64,000 nucleotides of DNA from CAXBGS01 sp963975425. GTDB lineage: Bacteria; Planctomycetota; Planctomycetia; Pirellulales; Pirellulaceae. Where the stretch lies: NCBI GenBank assembly GCA_963975425.1, contig CAXBGS010000001.1, positions 682,001-746,000 on the forward strand, read 5' to 3'. The translations under genes were made by a program, and so were the position numbers. Below are positions 52,301 through 62,208 of the stretch, piece after piece (the first letter of the stretch is position 1; the number at the start of each line of letters is the position of its first letter). The notes beneath the pieces were generated by a model. The model saw only the letters and a program-made list of their open reading frames with translations, had not been told where the DNA came from and ran no database searches.

Positions 52301-53288
52301 TGGTATGGTTCAGCTAAAAGGAGGCTTGTTCGAAAGAAAGGCGGTTCCCTGACACGCTCGGCTCCGCCTTTGCACATTGGTCAATCACGCGTTGCCGGGT
52401 TTGGTTGATCACTCGGCAGTGCTTCATTGCGGCAGTAACGTGCTTCGCCGTCGCAGAAGCTCCGTGACAGAAACGAGCAGGGAAACCGACAACGCAAAGA
52501 CTCACCCACGTGCCGGCTCTCCCACACACCCATCACACCTCGAGACACCAGCACCCGACTTCTCAGCAAGCAACAAGTTCTCAGGAGGCGACAAACGTGT
52601 CGGTCGATCACCGCTGGATTCTCAAGAGCAAGAATCCGAAATGCAAGCGGTCGACCATCGAGAACCCTCGCGACAGAAGCGCGGGGCTGCTCGTTAAATT
52701 GCGAAAACCTTTGCCAACGATGCGACGGGGCAGCACCGAGCCGATCCTGCCATACAGAGACACACCATACAGAGACACACCATCCTGCCCATCACTGGCG
52801 GCTTGGTGCGAACCGGAGACGAAAGAGAAATCTTGCGGTGCATGCGGACGACCGAAAGACCGCCTAGCGGAGCGAACAGCACCCTTGCAGAGCCACAGTG
52901 CATAATCTGCGCCAGAGACGACACTTCTGGGCCAGATTGTGCGACTTGCCCTTTTCGCCAACACCATTCTCTGATAGTTTACCCGTTTGGATCATCGGCC
53001 CAATGTCGCGTCACTTGTTGCTTCTTGCCCCAACTTCCCCCTCACCGACCGCCCATGCTGCGAGGGAAAGATCGGCAATTCCTTGCTTCCCTGTTCGTGT
53101 TTGAAACGAAACGATCGATCATTTTTGGATCGAAACCATCGATTTCAAATCGAGATGGGCTGGCGGTTCGCGCTGAGCCTGTCAAAGCGAGACAAGTTGA
53201 ACGAATCGACACGATTGAGTCTACCGATATTGCCGGCCGCCACTTTGTGGCCCTCTCTCCTTGGAATGCTTAGGAGCTTTCACACACG
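52301..53288. other. Nearly 1-kb region upstream of rpoB
   Basis: No supportable gene. A 15-base tandem repeat (CCATACAGAGACACA, 2.3 copies, 52750-52783) lies near its middle. At 53169-53189 is a CGCTGAGCCTGTCAAAGCG-type sequence resembling dispersed REP-like repeats known in other genomes. A small inverted repeat TCGATTT-c-AAATCGA is at 53139-53153. The rpoB promoter and leader must be within this stretch. The genes that usually precede rpoB (rplJ, rplL) are absent. Confidence 0.45.
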
Positions 53289-56200
53289 ATGGCAACCACG
53301 ACCAAGCGTCGCCTCCAACCCACCAGCGTTCGTCACTTCGGAACCGGACTGGCATCCTTTGAGCTGCCCGACCTGACGGCGTTGCAAACGGTTTCTTACA
53401 CCGCTTTCTTGCAAGAAGATGTGGATCCGAAGAAACGCAAGAACCATGGCCTCGAAAGTGTTCTGCGCGAGATCTTCCCGATCAGCAGTTATGACGGCAA
53501 TACCACGCTGGAGTACCTGTACTACGAACTGGGCAAGCCTCGCTACACCAGCCAGGAATGTCGGCAACTGCGTTTGACGTACGGGCGCCCGCTGCGAATC
53601 TGGTTGCGCCTGAATCGCGAAGAACCGCACGAAGAAGAGGTCTATCTGGGCGATCTGCCCATCATGATGGGCGGCGGCGAATTCATCATCAACGGTGCCG
53701 AGCGAGTCGTTGTCAGCCAGTTGCACCGGAGCCCAGGTGTTGACTTTGTGCTTGAGCAAGACACGACGACCGATCGCAAGCTGCCGAGCTGCCGCGTGAT
53801 TCCCGAGCGGGGATCTTGGATCGAAGTCAACGTCACCAAGAAAGACGCTTTGACGGTCCGTATCGACCAAAGCGGTAAATTCGCGGCGACCACGCTGCTG
53901 CGAGCCATGGATCCAAAGTTCTCGACGGACACGGACCTGCTCAACGCGTTCTATCAGACCGGCACGCAAAAGATCGCCAACGCCAAATCGGCCTCAAAAA
54001 TCGAGGGCAAGATTGCCGTCGATGATATCGTGTACCCCAGTGGCAGCGAGCGTGCCGGCGAGATCATCGTCGAAGCAGGCCATCGCATCACCAAGGAAAA
54101 GGCGGAAACGATCTGCACCGCCGGTGTGACCAGCATCGAGTGCATGGATTCACCGAAAATCCCGCTGATTTTCAACACGCTCGCTGACGACAATACGGCC
54201 AGCCACGAAGAAGCGTTGCTGCGAATCTACCAGCGACTACGCCCGGGTAACCCGCCGCAGCTTGAGAAGGCTCGCACGCTGTTTACCGAAAAGTTCTACG
54301 ACGAAAACCGTTACCGACTGGGCAAGGTCGGCCGTTTTCGCTTGAACCGCAAACTCGATCTCGGCGTCAGCGAATCAGAGATGACGCTGCGACCGGACGA
54401 TATGATCGCGGCAATCCGTTACTTGATCGACCTGTTCGATGCCGACAGTGGCGCAGAGATCGACGACATCGATCACCTGGGCAACCGCCGTTTGCGAACG
54501 ATCGACGAACTGGCCTGCGAAGAACTTCGCAAGGGATTCTTGAAATTGCGCCGCACGGTGCAAGAACGAATGAGCGTCAAAGATGCTCAGGACATGACGC
54601 CTCGATCGCTGATCAATCCGAAAAGCGTTTCGGCCGCGATTGATTTCTTCTTCGGACGCGGTGAGCTGTCACAGGTCGTTGACCAGACCAACCCGTTGAG
54701 CCAACTGACGCACGAACGTCGACTTTCGGCATTGGGTCCTGGCGGCCTGAACCGAAAGCGTGCCGGGTTCGAAGTCCGTGACGTTCACATTTCTCACTAC
54801 GGTCGGATTTGCCCGATCGAAACGCCGGAAGGCACGAATATCGGTTTGATCAGCTCGCTGGCCATCTACGCTGGCGTGGATGATTACGGATTCTTGGTCA
54901 CGCCATACCGTGAAGTCAAAAAAGGCAAAGTCACCGACAGCGTCGTGTGGCTGCGTGCGGACGAGGAAAGCGAATCGCACGTTGCCCCGGCCGACACCGA
55001 GGTCAGCGATGGCGCACTGGTTGCCGGGCCGAACTTGATCGCTCGTTTCCGCAGCGACTTTGAAATCGTTCTGCCTGAACAGGTTTCTTACATGGACGTC
55101 GCGCCAAGCCAAATGGTGGGCGTGTCGGCCGGATTAATTCCGTTCCTCGAGCATGACGACGCGAACCGCGCGTTGATGGGCTCGAACATGCAGCGGCAAG
55201 CCGTGCCGTTGCTGGTCGCCGAACCACCGATCGTCGGCACGGGCATGGAACGCGAAGTCGCCAAGAACAGTGCGATGGTCGTTCGATCCCGCCGTGCAGG
55301 CAAAGTCACTTACGTCGATTCGATGCGAATCGAAATCGGCAGCGACCACTACGAGCTGAAAAAATACCAAGGCTTGAACGAGCGAACTTGCCAAAACCAA
55401 AAGCCATTGGTCAGCATCGGCGATAAGGTTGAAAAAGACCAAATCATCGCCGACGGTGCGGCAACGCTTAACGGCGAATTGGCACTCGGCCGAAACGTGC
55501 TGGTCGGGTTCATGTCGTTTGACGGGTTCAACTACGAGGATGCGATCATCATCAGTGAAGAACTGGTGAGAAACGACACTTACACATCGATCCATATCGA
55601 AGATTTCGACGTCGAGATTCGCGAAACCAAGCTCGGCCGTGAAGAATTCACTCGCGACATTCCGAACGTGTCCGAAAAGGCGCTTCGCAACCTGGATGAC
55701 AGCGGAATCGTGCAAATCGGAACGTATGTCAAACCCGGCGACATCCTGGTTGGCAAAGTCAGTCCGAAAAGCAAAACCGAACTGACACCGGAAGAGAAAT
55801 TGCTGCACGCAATCTTCGGACGGGCCGGTGAGGATGTTAAGAATGACTCGTTGGAAGTGCCTTCGGGTATCGAAGGCATCGTCATCGACACTCAGAAATT
55901 TTCGCGACGGATGAGTCTTTCGGAAGACGAGCGAAAAGAGTTCGAAAAAGAACTGAAGGACGTTGAAACCGAAGGCAATGCCGAAATCGCCAGCACGTTT
56001 GAATCCCTGGTCCGCGATCTGGAAGAAGCGGCGGGAACGAAGCTGAAAGATTCAACCGGAACGCCTTTGGCCGACGGACAAGACCCTAAATTTGTTGCCG
56101 AGCGTGCGACGACATTCCGGATCGATCACGTCTTGGACCAAGTCAAAGGCGAAGAGAATCAAAAAGAAGTCGATCGTGTCTTCAAGACGCAGTGGCAAAA

Positions 56201-57011
56201 TGTCGAGACCGCCATCGACACCCGCGACCGCAAGCTGAACAGCATGAAACGCGGCGACGAACTGCGCAGCGGCGTGTTGCAAATGGCCAAGGTCTACATC
56301 GCGACCAAGCGTGTGATCAGCGTCGGCGACAAGATGGCTGGTCGGCACGGTAACAAGGGTGTGATCGCCAAAATCTTGCCGATCGCCGATATGCCGTTTC
56401 TGCCCGATGGAACTCCGATCCAGATCATGTTGAATCCGCTGGGCGTTCCTAGCCGGATGAACGTGGGTCAGATTTTGGAAACTCACCTCGGTTGGGCCGG
56501 CGCCCACTTGGGATTCCAAGCAATCACGCCTGTCTTTAACGGTGCCAGCGAAGAGGACATCAACGATGCCCTTGAGGAAGCGGGTCTTCCGCGTCACGGC
56601 AAGGTACGTCTGACCGACGGACGAACGGGCGAACCGATGGAACAAGAAACCACGGTCGGCTACATCTACATGCTGAAACTGCACCACTTGGTCGATGACA
56701 AAGTACACGCACGAAGCACCGGCCCGTACTCTTTGATCACGCAGCAACCTCTCGGCGGCAAGGCCCGTTTCGGCGGCCAACGTTTCGGCGAAATGGAAGT
56801 CTGGGCGTTGGAAGCTTATGGAGCCGCTTACATCTTGCAGGAACTTCTGACCGTCAAGAGCGACGATGTCGAAGGACGAACCAAGATTTACGAGTCGATG
56901 GTCAAGGGCGAAAACACATTGGAAGCCGGCACGCCAGCCAGCTTTGACGTGTTGACGAACGAGATTCGTGGTCTCGCACTGAACATGCAACTTGAGAAGC
57001 GTCCAATTTAG
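53289..57011 (+). CDS. rpoB: RNA polymerase beta subunit
   Basis: A 1,240-residue beta subunit. Recognisable blocks include PDLTALQTVSYTAFLQ, GEFIINGAERVVVSQLHRSPGV, the rifampicin region FFGRGELSQVVDQTNPLSQLTHERRLSALGPGG, then CPIETPEGTNIGLI, NVLVGFMSFDGFNYEDAIIISE (catalytic region D), GDKMAGRHGNKGVI and GGKARFGGQRFGEMEVWALEAYGAA. In the rifampicin region the residues equivalent to E. coli Q513, D516, H526 and S531 are the sensitive-type residues, while the N518 position is Thr. AGGAG lies upstream of ATG 53289 at 13 bases. Followed by rpoC after 171 bases. Confidence 0.98.
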   Translation: MATTTKRRLQPTSVRHFGTGLASFELPDLTALQTVSYTAFLQEDVDPKKRKNHGLESVLREIFPISSYDGNTTLEYLYYELGKPRYTSQECRQLRLTYGRPLRIWLRLNREEPHEEEVYLGDLPIMMGGGEFIINGAERVVVSQLHRSPGVDFVLEQDTTTDRKLPSCRVIPERGSWIEVNVTKKDALTVRIDQSGKFAATTLLRAMDPKFSTDTDLLNAFYQTGTQKIANAKSASKIEGKIAVDDIVYPSGSERAGEIIVEAGHRITKEKAETICTAGVTSIECMDSPKIPLIFNTLADDNTASHEEALLRIYQRLRPGNPPQLEKARTLFTEKFYDENRYRLGKVGRFRLNRKLDLGVSESEMTLRPDDMIAAIRYLIDLFDADSGAEIDDIDHLGNRRLRTIDELACEELRKGFLKLRRTVQERMSVKDAQDMTPRSLINPKSVSAAIDFFFGRGELSQVVDQTNPLSQLTHERRLSALGPGGLNRKRAGFEVRDVHISHYGRICPIETPEGTNIGLISSLAIYAGVDDYGFLVTPYREVKKGKVTDSVVWLRADEESESHVAPADTEVSDGALVAGPNLIARFRSDFEIVLPEQVSYMDVAPSQMVGVSAGLIPFLEHDDANRALMGSNMQRQAVPLLVAEPPIVGTGMEREVAKNSAMVVRSRRAGKVTYVDSMRIEIGSDHYELKKYQGLNERTCQNQKPLVSIGDKVEKDQIIADGAATLNGELALGRNVLVGFMSFDGFNYEDAIIISEELVRNDTYTSIHIEDFDVEIRETKLGREEFTRDIPNVSEKALRNLDDSGIVQIGTYVKPGDILVGKVSPKSKTELTPEEKLLHAIFGRAGEDVKNDSLEVPSGIEGIVIDTQKFSRRMSLSEDERKEFEKELKDVETEGNAEIASTFESLVRDLEEAAGTKLKDSTGTPLADGQDPKFVAERATTFRIDHVLDQVKGEENQKEVDRVFKTQWQNVETAIDTRDRKLNSMKRGDELRSGVLQMAKVYIATKRVISVGDKMAGRHGNKGVIAKILPIADMPFLPDGTPIQIMLNPLGVPSRMNVGQILETHLGWAGAHLGFQAITPVFNGASEEDINDALEEAGLPRHGKVRLTDGRTGEPMEQETTVGYIYMLKLHHLVDDKVHARSTGPYSLITQQPLGGKARFGGQRFGEMEVWALEAYGAAYILQELLTVKSDDVEGRTKIYESMVKGENTLEAGTPASFDVLTNEIRGLALNMQLEKRPI

Positions 57012-57082
57012 AAGAGAGGTTAGGTATTGGGTTCGCCCCGTCATCGCGTCCACACGCCGACGGGGAACCCGGTCCTCTCTTC
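57011..57082 (+). promoter_or_regulatory. Large hairpin in the rpoB-rpoC intergenic region
   Basis: GAAGAGAGG (57011-57019) pairs perfectly with CCTCTCTTC (57074-57082). An inner stem GGGTTCGCCCCGTC (57029-57042) pairs with GACGGGGAACCC (57059-57070) with a two-base bulge. There is no T-run, so this is not a standard terminator. It could be a processing or attenuation site between the two subunit genes. Confidence 0.65.
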
Positions 57083-57182
57083 CCGATGGCCTCCGCGGTG
57101 ACTCGCGAGGCAAAACTTGCGGCAGCGATCTTATCGAGGCCTCAACCTGACACCTAAAACCTATCTCGTAAGGCCTATAAAC

Positions 57183-60100
57183 ATGTCGATTGGCGAAACC
57201 AGCAACTACGATCGCATCAACGACTACGCGTCGGTCCGCATCTCTTTGGCGCGGCCGCAAGACATCAAGAGCTGGTCGTTTGGCGAAGTCAAAAAGCCAG
57301 AAACGATCAACTACCGAACCTACCGGCCAGAAAAAGACGGTTTGTTCTGCGAACGCATTTTCGGACCTGAGAAGGACTGGGAATGTGCGTGCGGAAAATA
57401 CCGGGGCATGAAATACAAGGGCATGATCTGTGACCGCTGTGGTGTGAAAGTCACCCACAGCCGTGTGCGCCGAAAACGCATGGGGCACATCGAACTGGCC
57501 GCACCGGTTGTACACATCTGGTTCTTCAAGGCGATGCCCTCGCGACTGGGCAACTTGCTGGCCATGAAAACCAGCTCGCTTGAAAAGGTGATCTATTTCC
57601 AAGATTACGTCGTGATCGAACCCGGCACGACCGAACTGGAACCTCAACAACTGCTGACCGAAGAAGAGTACCGTGCGGCACGAGCGCAGTACGGCGACGG
57701 ATCCTTCGAAGCGGACATGGGCGCCGAAGCGGTTCGCAAACTGCTCAATAAACTCGATCTCGTCGAGCTCTCGGCACAACTGCGGGTTGATCTGGAAGAA
57801 ACCGGAAGCAAGCAGAAGAAAAAGGATCTGATCAACCGGCTGAAAATTGTCGAGTCCATCCGTGATAGCGACAATCGTCCGGAGTGGATGGTCCTGGACG
57901 TGATTCCCGTCATTCCGCCGGACTTGCGCCCGTTGGTGTTGCTCGACAGCGGCAACTTTGCGACGAGCGACTTGAACGACCTGTATCGTCGGATCATCAA
58001 CCGAAACAACCGCCTGCGCAAGCTTGTCGATCTGAACGCGCCGGAAGTCATCATTCGCAATGAAAAACGAATGTTGCAACAGTCCGTCGATGCGTTGTTT
58101 GACAACAACCGTTGCAAGCGGCCCGTCCTTGGCTCGTCGAACCGGCCGTTGAAATCCTTGACCGACATGATCAAGGGTAAACAGGGGCGGTTCCGTGAGA
58201 ACCTGTTGGGTAAGCGAGTCGATTATTCGGCAAGAAGCGTGATCGTCGTTGGCCCGCGATTGAAATTGCATCAATGCGGTTTGCCAAAGAAGATCGCACT
58301 TGAGCTGTATCAACCGTTCATCATTCGCCGCCTGAAAGAGCTCGGCCATGCCGATACGATCAAGTCGGCCAAGAAGATGCTCGAGAGAAAAGATGAAGAA
58401 GTCTGGGACATCCTGGAACAGGTGATCACCAATCACCCAGTACTTCTCAATCGTGCACCGACACTTCACCGGATGGGCATCCAGGCTTTCGAGCCGACCC
58501 TTGTCGAAGGCAACGCGATCAACTTGCACCCGCTCGTGTGCAAAGGTTTTAACGCTGACTTTGACGGCGACCAAATGGCGGTCCACTTGCCGCTTTCGAT
58601 CGAAGCCCAAGTCGAAGCCCATACGTTGATGATGAGCACGAACAACGTGTTCGCGCCGTCCAACGGTAAACCGATCATGAGCCCATCGCAGGACATCGTG
58701 ATGGGTTGTTACTACACGACCGTTGAAATGCCCGATCAAAAGGGCGAAGGCATGGTCTTTAGCGGCTATCACGAAGTCGACATGGCTTTGGCGCAAGGCA
58801 TCGTTGCCCTGCACGCCAAGATTAAGATGCGGCTGCCGAAATTCCAACGTCTCAAGACGGATGATGACACCGGCGTGTATGGCGCGATCATTGACACGAC
58901 ACCTGGCCGCGTGCGGTTTAACGAAATGCTTCCCGATGGAATGGATTTCTATAACCGTGCGATGCGGAGCGGTGACTTGGCTCGCGCGATCAGCGATTGC
59001 TACCAACGTCTTGGTCGCCGGGCAACGATTCACTTGCTTGACGACATGATGCAAATGGGTTTCCGCGAATCGACCCGCAGCGGTCTATCGTTCGCCACCG
59101 ATGACTTGGTCACACCGGAAACCAAAGCTGGCTTTATCAAGGACGCCGAAAAGTCGGTCATGAAACACCGCAAGAATTACGATCGCGGCATGATGACCGG
59201 CAAAGAGCGGTACAACCAAGTCTTGGACGAATGGACCAAGGCGCGGGAGTTGATCACGACCGACATGATGGCGGCGATGGAGAACGATATCCGCGAAGGC
59301 GGTTGGTACATCAACCCTGTGTTCTTGATGTCGCACTCCGGTGCTCGTGGTGGTATCGAACAGATCCGCCAATTGGCCGGCATGCGTGGTTTGATGGCCA
59401 AGCCGACCGGCGAAATCATTGAAACACCGATCAAGGCAAATTTCCGCGAAGGTCTGTCGGTACTGGAATATTTCAGTTCGACCCACGGTGCCCGAAAAGG
59501 TTTGGCCGACACCGCGCTAAAGACCGCCGACAGTGGTTACCTGACTCGAAAGCTTGCCGACGTCGCGCAAAACGTGGTCGTCACCATGCACGACTGCGGG
59601 ACAACCCAAGGGATCACCAAGGGCATCGTCTACCGTGGCGAAAAGGTCGAAGTCCGCTTGGCCGATTCGATCAATGGCCGGGTCAGTCGTCAATCGATCG
59701 TCAATCCGGTGACCGACGAAGTTGTTGTCGAAGAAAGCCAGATGATCACACCTGAGATCGCTCGTAAGATCGAGGCGATGGGCTTGGAAAAAATCCAGGT
59801 GCGTACGCCGATGACCTGCGACGCGCCACTGGGCGTTTGCCGCTGCTGTTACGGCATGGACATGTCCACCGGTGCGATGGTCGAAGAAGGCATGGCCGTC
59901 GGCATCATCGCCGCACAAAGCATCGGAGAACCTGGCACGCAACTTACCATGCGTACGTTCCACATCGGTGGTAGCGTTAGCAAGCAGATGGAAGAGTCGG
60001 ACATCAAGGCCAAGAAGTCCGGTGAAGTTCGTCTGACACGCATGCGAGCGGTCAAGAATACCGAAGGCCGTGACGTTGTTCTAACGCGAAACGGTGAAAT

Positions 60101-61649
60101 CTCGTTGGTCGACAGTCGTGGTCGCGAAGTCGAGTCTTATCCGGTACCGACCGGTGCGATGCTGATGGTCGAAGAAGGCGATCAGGTCAAAGAGGGACAA
60201 ATCCTTTGCGAATGGAACCCGTACTCGATTCCGATTCTCTCCGAAGTCCACGGTCGTGTTCGCTTTGACGATGTGGTCGAAGGCGAAACGATGCGGATGG
60301 AACGCGAAGCCAGCGGTAACGTCCGGATGCTGATCGTCGATCACAAGGGTGATTTGCACCCGCAAATTGTGGTGGAAGAAATCAACGAGCAGGCGATCGA
60401 GGGTGTGCCGGGCAAAGCACTCGATGTGCAGTACCTGCCCGAACGTGCCATGATCATGGTGCAAGAAGGAACCGAAATCACGCCAGGTACGGTGCTTGCC
60501 GAAATGCCACGTGAAACGGGTGGTGTTTCGGACATCACCGGTGGTCTGCCGCGGGTCACAGAAATTTTCGAAGCTCGAAAACCAAAAGACCCTGCCGTGA
60601 TCGCGGAAGTCGACGGTGAAGTCGAAATTTTGGCCGAGAAGAAACGTGGAAAGCGAACCATCATCGTTCGCAGCGAATCGGGTATCGAACGCGAGCACTT
60701 GGTGCCTCACGGAAAACACTTCCAAGTTCACAGCGGCGATATCGTCAAAGCCGGCCAGGCGTTGGTCGATGGACCGTTGGTACCGCACGACATTCTGCGA
60801 GTCTCAGGCGAAGAAGCCGTGCAGCAATACTTGTTGCATGAAATCCAACAGGTCTATCAGTCGCAGCGAGTCGAAATCAACGATAAGCATTGCGAAGTGA
60901 TTATCGCGCGGATGCTGCGTAAAGTGAAAATCGAAACGCCGGGTGATACGAACCTGTTGCCTGGGCTGGTCATGGACCGGTTCCAGTTCCGCAAAGCGAA
61001 TCAGGAACTTGCCGGTTGCGTCAAAATCTCCAACGCGGGCGACAGCGACTTCACCGAAGGTGTCATCGTGCCGAAGGAAACCTTGGAACAGACCAACGCA
61101 CAGATCGAAGCTCTGGGCGGAACCCCTGCCAAGGGCAAACGTCCACGCTCGGCGACGGCAAGTACACAGTTGCTGGGAATCACCAAGGCCGCCGTTCAGT
61201 CGGACAGCTTTATTAGTGCGGCATCGTTCCAAGAAACGACCAAAGTGTTGACCGAGGCTGCTTTGGCAGGCAAAGTCGACAAGTTAGTCGGCCTGAAAGA
61301 GAACGTGATTCTGGGGCACCTGATCCCGGCCGGTACTGGATTCCGGATCTTCCAAGAATCGGAAGTCAACTACCGACGCGAAGCACTCGAAGCACTGGCT
61401 GCGGCACCTGTCCAGAGCCTGGAAGAGAGCTTCCCGCTGCTCAACGACGGCGAACCGGGTGCACAGGCCGCGGCGGCTCCGACACCGCCAGCACCCGCGA
61501 CACCACCACCGGTTGCTCCGGCGCCGGCCCCACCGGTCGATCCTGCTCCTGCCGCTGCACCGGAACCACCACCGGCTCAGCCCGAAGCGACCGACACGCC
61601 GTCGTCCAACGAAGCCCTCGACAGCATGTTCGGCGGTGGCCAAGACTAG
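57183..61649 (+). CDS. rpoC: RNA polymerase beta-prime subunit
   Basis: A 1,488-residue beta-prime subunit. The N-terminal zinc site is CACGKYRGMKYKGMICDRCG, and the catalytic NADFDGDQMAVH (Mg site) is at about residues 457-468. Bridge-helix and trigger-loop regions (GLMAKPTGEIIETPIKANFREGL) and the second zinc cluster (CDAPLGVCRCCYG) are present. The last 60 residues form a Pro/Ala-rich tail (APTPPAPATPPPVAPAPAPP...) after the normal end, closing with ALDSMFGGGQD. ATG 57183 is chosen because conserved sequence begins right after it; the frame opens at 57117. Confidence 0.98.
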   Translation: MSIGETSNYDRINDYASVRISLARPQDIKSWSFGEVKKPETINYRTYRPEKDGLFCERIFGPEKDWECACGKYRGMKYKGMICDRCGVKVTHSRVRRKRMGHIELAAPVVHIWFFKAMPSRLGNLLAMKTSSLEKVIYFQDYVVIEPGTTELEPQQLLTEEEYRAARAQYGDGSFEADMGAEAVRKLLNKLDLVELSAQLRVDLEETGSKQKKKDLINRLKIVESIRDSDNRPEWMVLDVIPVIPPDLRPLVLLDSGNFATSDLNDLYRRIINRNNRLRKLVDLNAPEVIIRNEKRMLQQSVDALFDNNRCKRPVLGSSNRPLKSLTDMIKGKQGRFRENLLGKRVDYSARSVIVVGPRLKLHQCGLPKKIALELYQPFIIRRLKELGHADTIKSAKKMLERKDEEVWDILEQVITNHPVLLNRAPTLHRMGIQAFEPTLVEGNAINLHPLVCKGFNADFDGDQMAVHLPLSIEAQVEAHTLMMSTNNVFAPSNGKPIMSPSQDIVMGCYYTTVEMPDQKGEGMVFSGYHEVDMALAQGIVALHAKIKMRLPKFQRLKTDDDTGVYGAIIDTTPGRVRFNEMLPDGMDFYNRAMRSGDLARAISDCYQRLGRRATIHLLDDMMQMGFRESTRSGLSFATDDLVTPETKAGFIKDAEKSVMKHRKNYDRGMMTGKERYNQVLDEWTKARELITTDMMAAMENDIREGGWYINPVFLMSHSGARGGIEQIRQLAGMRGLMAKPTGEIIETPIKANFREGLSVLEYFSSTHGARKGLADTALKTADSGYLTRKLADVAQNVVVTMHDCGTTQGITKGIVYRGEKVEVRLADSINGRVSRQSIVNPVTDEVVVEESQMITPEIARKIEAMGLEKIQVRTPMTCDAPLGVCRCCYGMDMSTGAMVEEGMAVGIIAAQSIGEPGTQLTMRTFHIGGSVSKQMEESDIKAKKSGEVRLTRMRAVKNTEGRDVVLTRNGEISLVDSRGREVESYPVPTGAMLMVEEGDQVKEGQILCEWNPYSIPILSEVHGRVRFDDVVEGETMRMEREASGNVRMLIVDHKGDLHPQIVVEEINEQAIEGVPGKALDVQYLPERAMIMVQEGTEITPGTVLAEMPRETGGVSDITGGLPRVTEIFEARKPKDPAVIAEVDGEVEILAEKKRGKRTIIVRSESGIEREHLVPHGKHFQVHSGDIVKAGQALVDGPLVPHDILRVSGEEAVQQYLLHEIQQVYQSQRVEINDKHCEVIIARMLRKVKIETPGDTNLLPGLVMDRFQFRKANQELAGCVKISNAGDSDFTEGVIVPKETLEQTNAQIEALGGTPAKGKRPRSATASTQLLGITKAAVQSDSFISAASFQETTKVLTEAALAGKVDKLVGLKENVILGHLIPAGTGFRIFQESEVNYRREALEALAAAPVQSLEESFPLLNDGEPGAQAAAAPTPPAPATPPPVAPAPAPPVDPAPAAAPEPPPAQPEATDTPSSNEALDSMFGGGQD

Positions 61650-61669
61650 GCGATACATTTTTACATCGC

Positions 61670-61722
61670 AAACGACGACAGGCCGGGCCTGCTGGTAACA
61701 GCAAGCCCGGCCTGAGTCGTTT
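61670..61722 (+). terminator. Terminator after rpoC
   Basis: CAGGCCGGGCCTGCTG (61679-61694), loop gtaa, then CAGCAAGCCCGGCCTG (61699-61714) form a 16-base stem with one mismatch. The outer arms AAACGAC/GTCGTTT extend it. It begins 21 bases after the rpoC stop. Only a short T-run follows. Confidence 0.8.
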
Positions 61723-61866
61723 GAGGCCGGGCGGCATGAAGTACGAGCGCGCAAACGAGCAAGAAAAGAGTCATCGCGCGCGTTCAGCTGCCAATGCGGT
61801 CACTGCAGACGGAGGCAGCGGGAAAACCAATAGCGCGAGATCGCGTTCTAGCTTGGTGACGGCCGA

Positions 61867-62100
61867 TCAGAACTCGCCTTCTTCGCCTCGTGGATCACTG
61901 CACCAGCGATTCAAGGCATCGACAATGTCATCTCGCTCTCGACTGTTGGTCCACAACGAATCGTCGACGTCCAAGCGAATTTCGTAGTCGCCCTCGTGCA
62001 TACAGTCCGGTTCGCCACAAAAATGTGGCACATCAGCAACCCACACGATGCGGTACAGCGGAACGTGCTTGTCATCGATTTTGACGAGCGGTGAGTCCAT
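61867..62100 (-). CDS. Small hypothetical protein
   Basis: A 77-residue acidic protein: MDSPLVKIDDKHVPLYRIVWVADVPHFCGEPDCMHEGDYEIRLDVDDSLWTNSRERDDIVDALNRW... It contains HFCGEPDCMHEG, a C-x4-C pair with neighbouring His that could bind metal. The composition and steady codon use suggest a real gene. It lies convergent to rpoC and downstream of proC on the same strand, with about 110 bases between. No family recognised. Confidence 0.65.
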   Translation of the reverse strand: MDSPLVKIDDKHVPLYRIVWVADVPHFCGEPDCMHEGDYEIRLDVDDSLWTNSRERDDIVDALNRWCSDPRGEEGEF

Positions 62101-62208
62101 ATTGCTTTGAATGATTGTTGTTAGCGGATGGGCTGGAACCAGCCGTGCATCGTTTCGTTCCCCGATTTCTTTCGGTCCCTGATATCGTTCGGTCCCGATG
62201 CCACCGGC

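Noticed and set aside
52946..52978. TTGCCC ... GATAGT as an rpoB promoter
   Set aside because: The spacing of about 21 bases is too long for a sigma-70 promoter, and the match to consensus is weak.
56052..59054. 1,000-codon open frame antisense to rpoB/rpoC
   Set aside because: It is a mirror frame of two highly conserved, G/C-biased genes. The translation is rich in His, Arg and Asp with no motif, and it spans the rpoB-rpoC junction.
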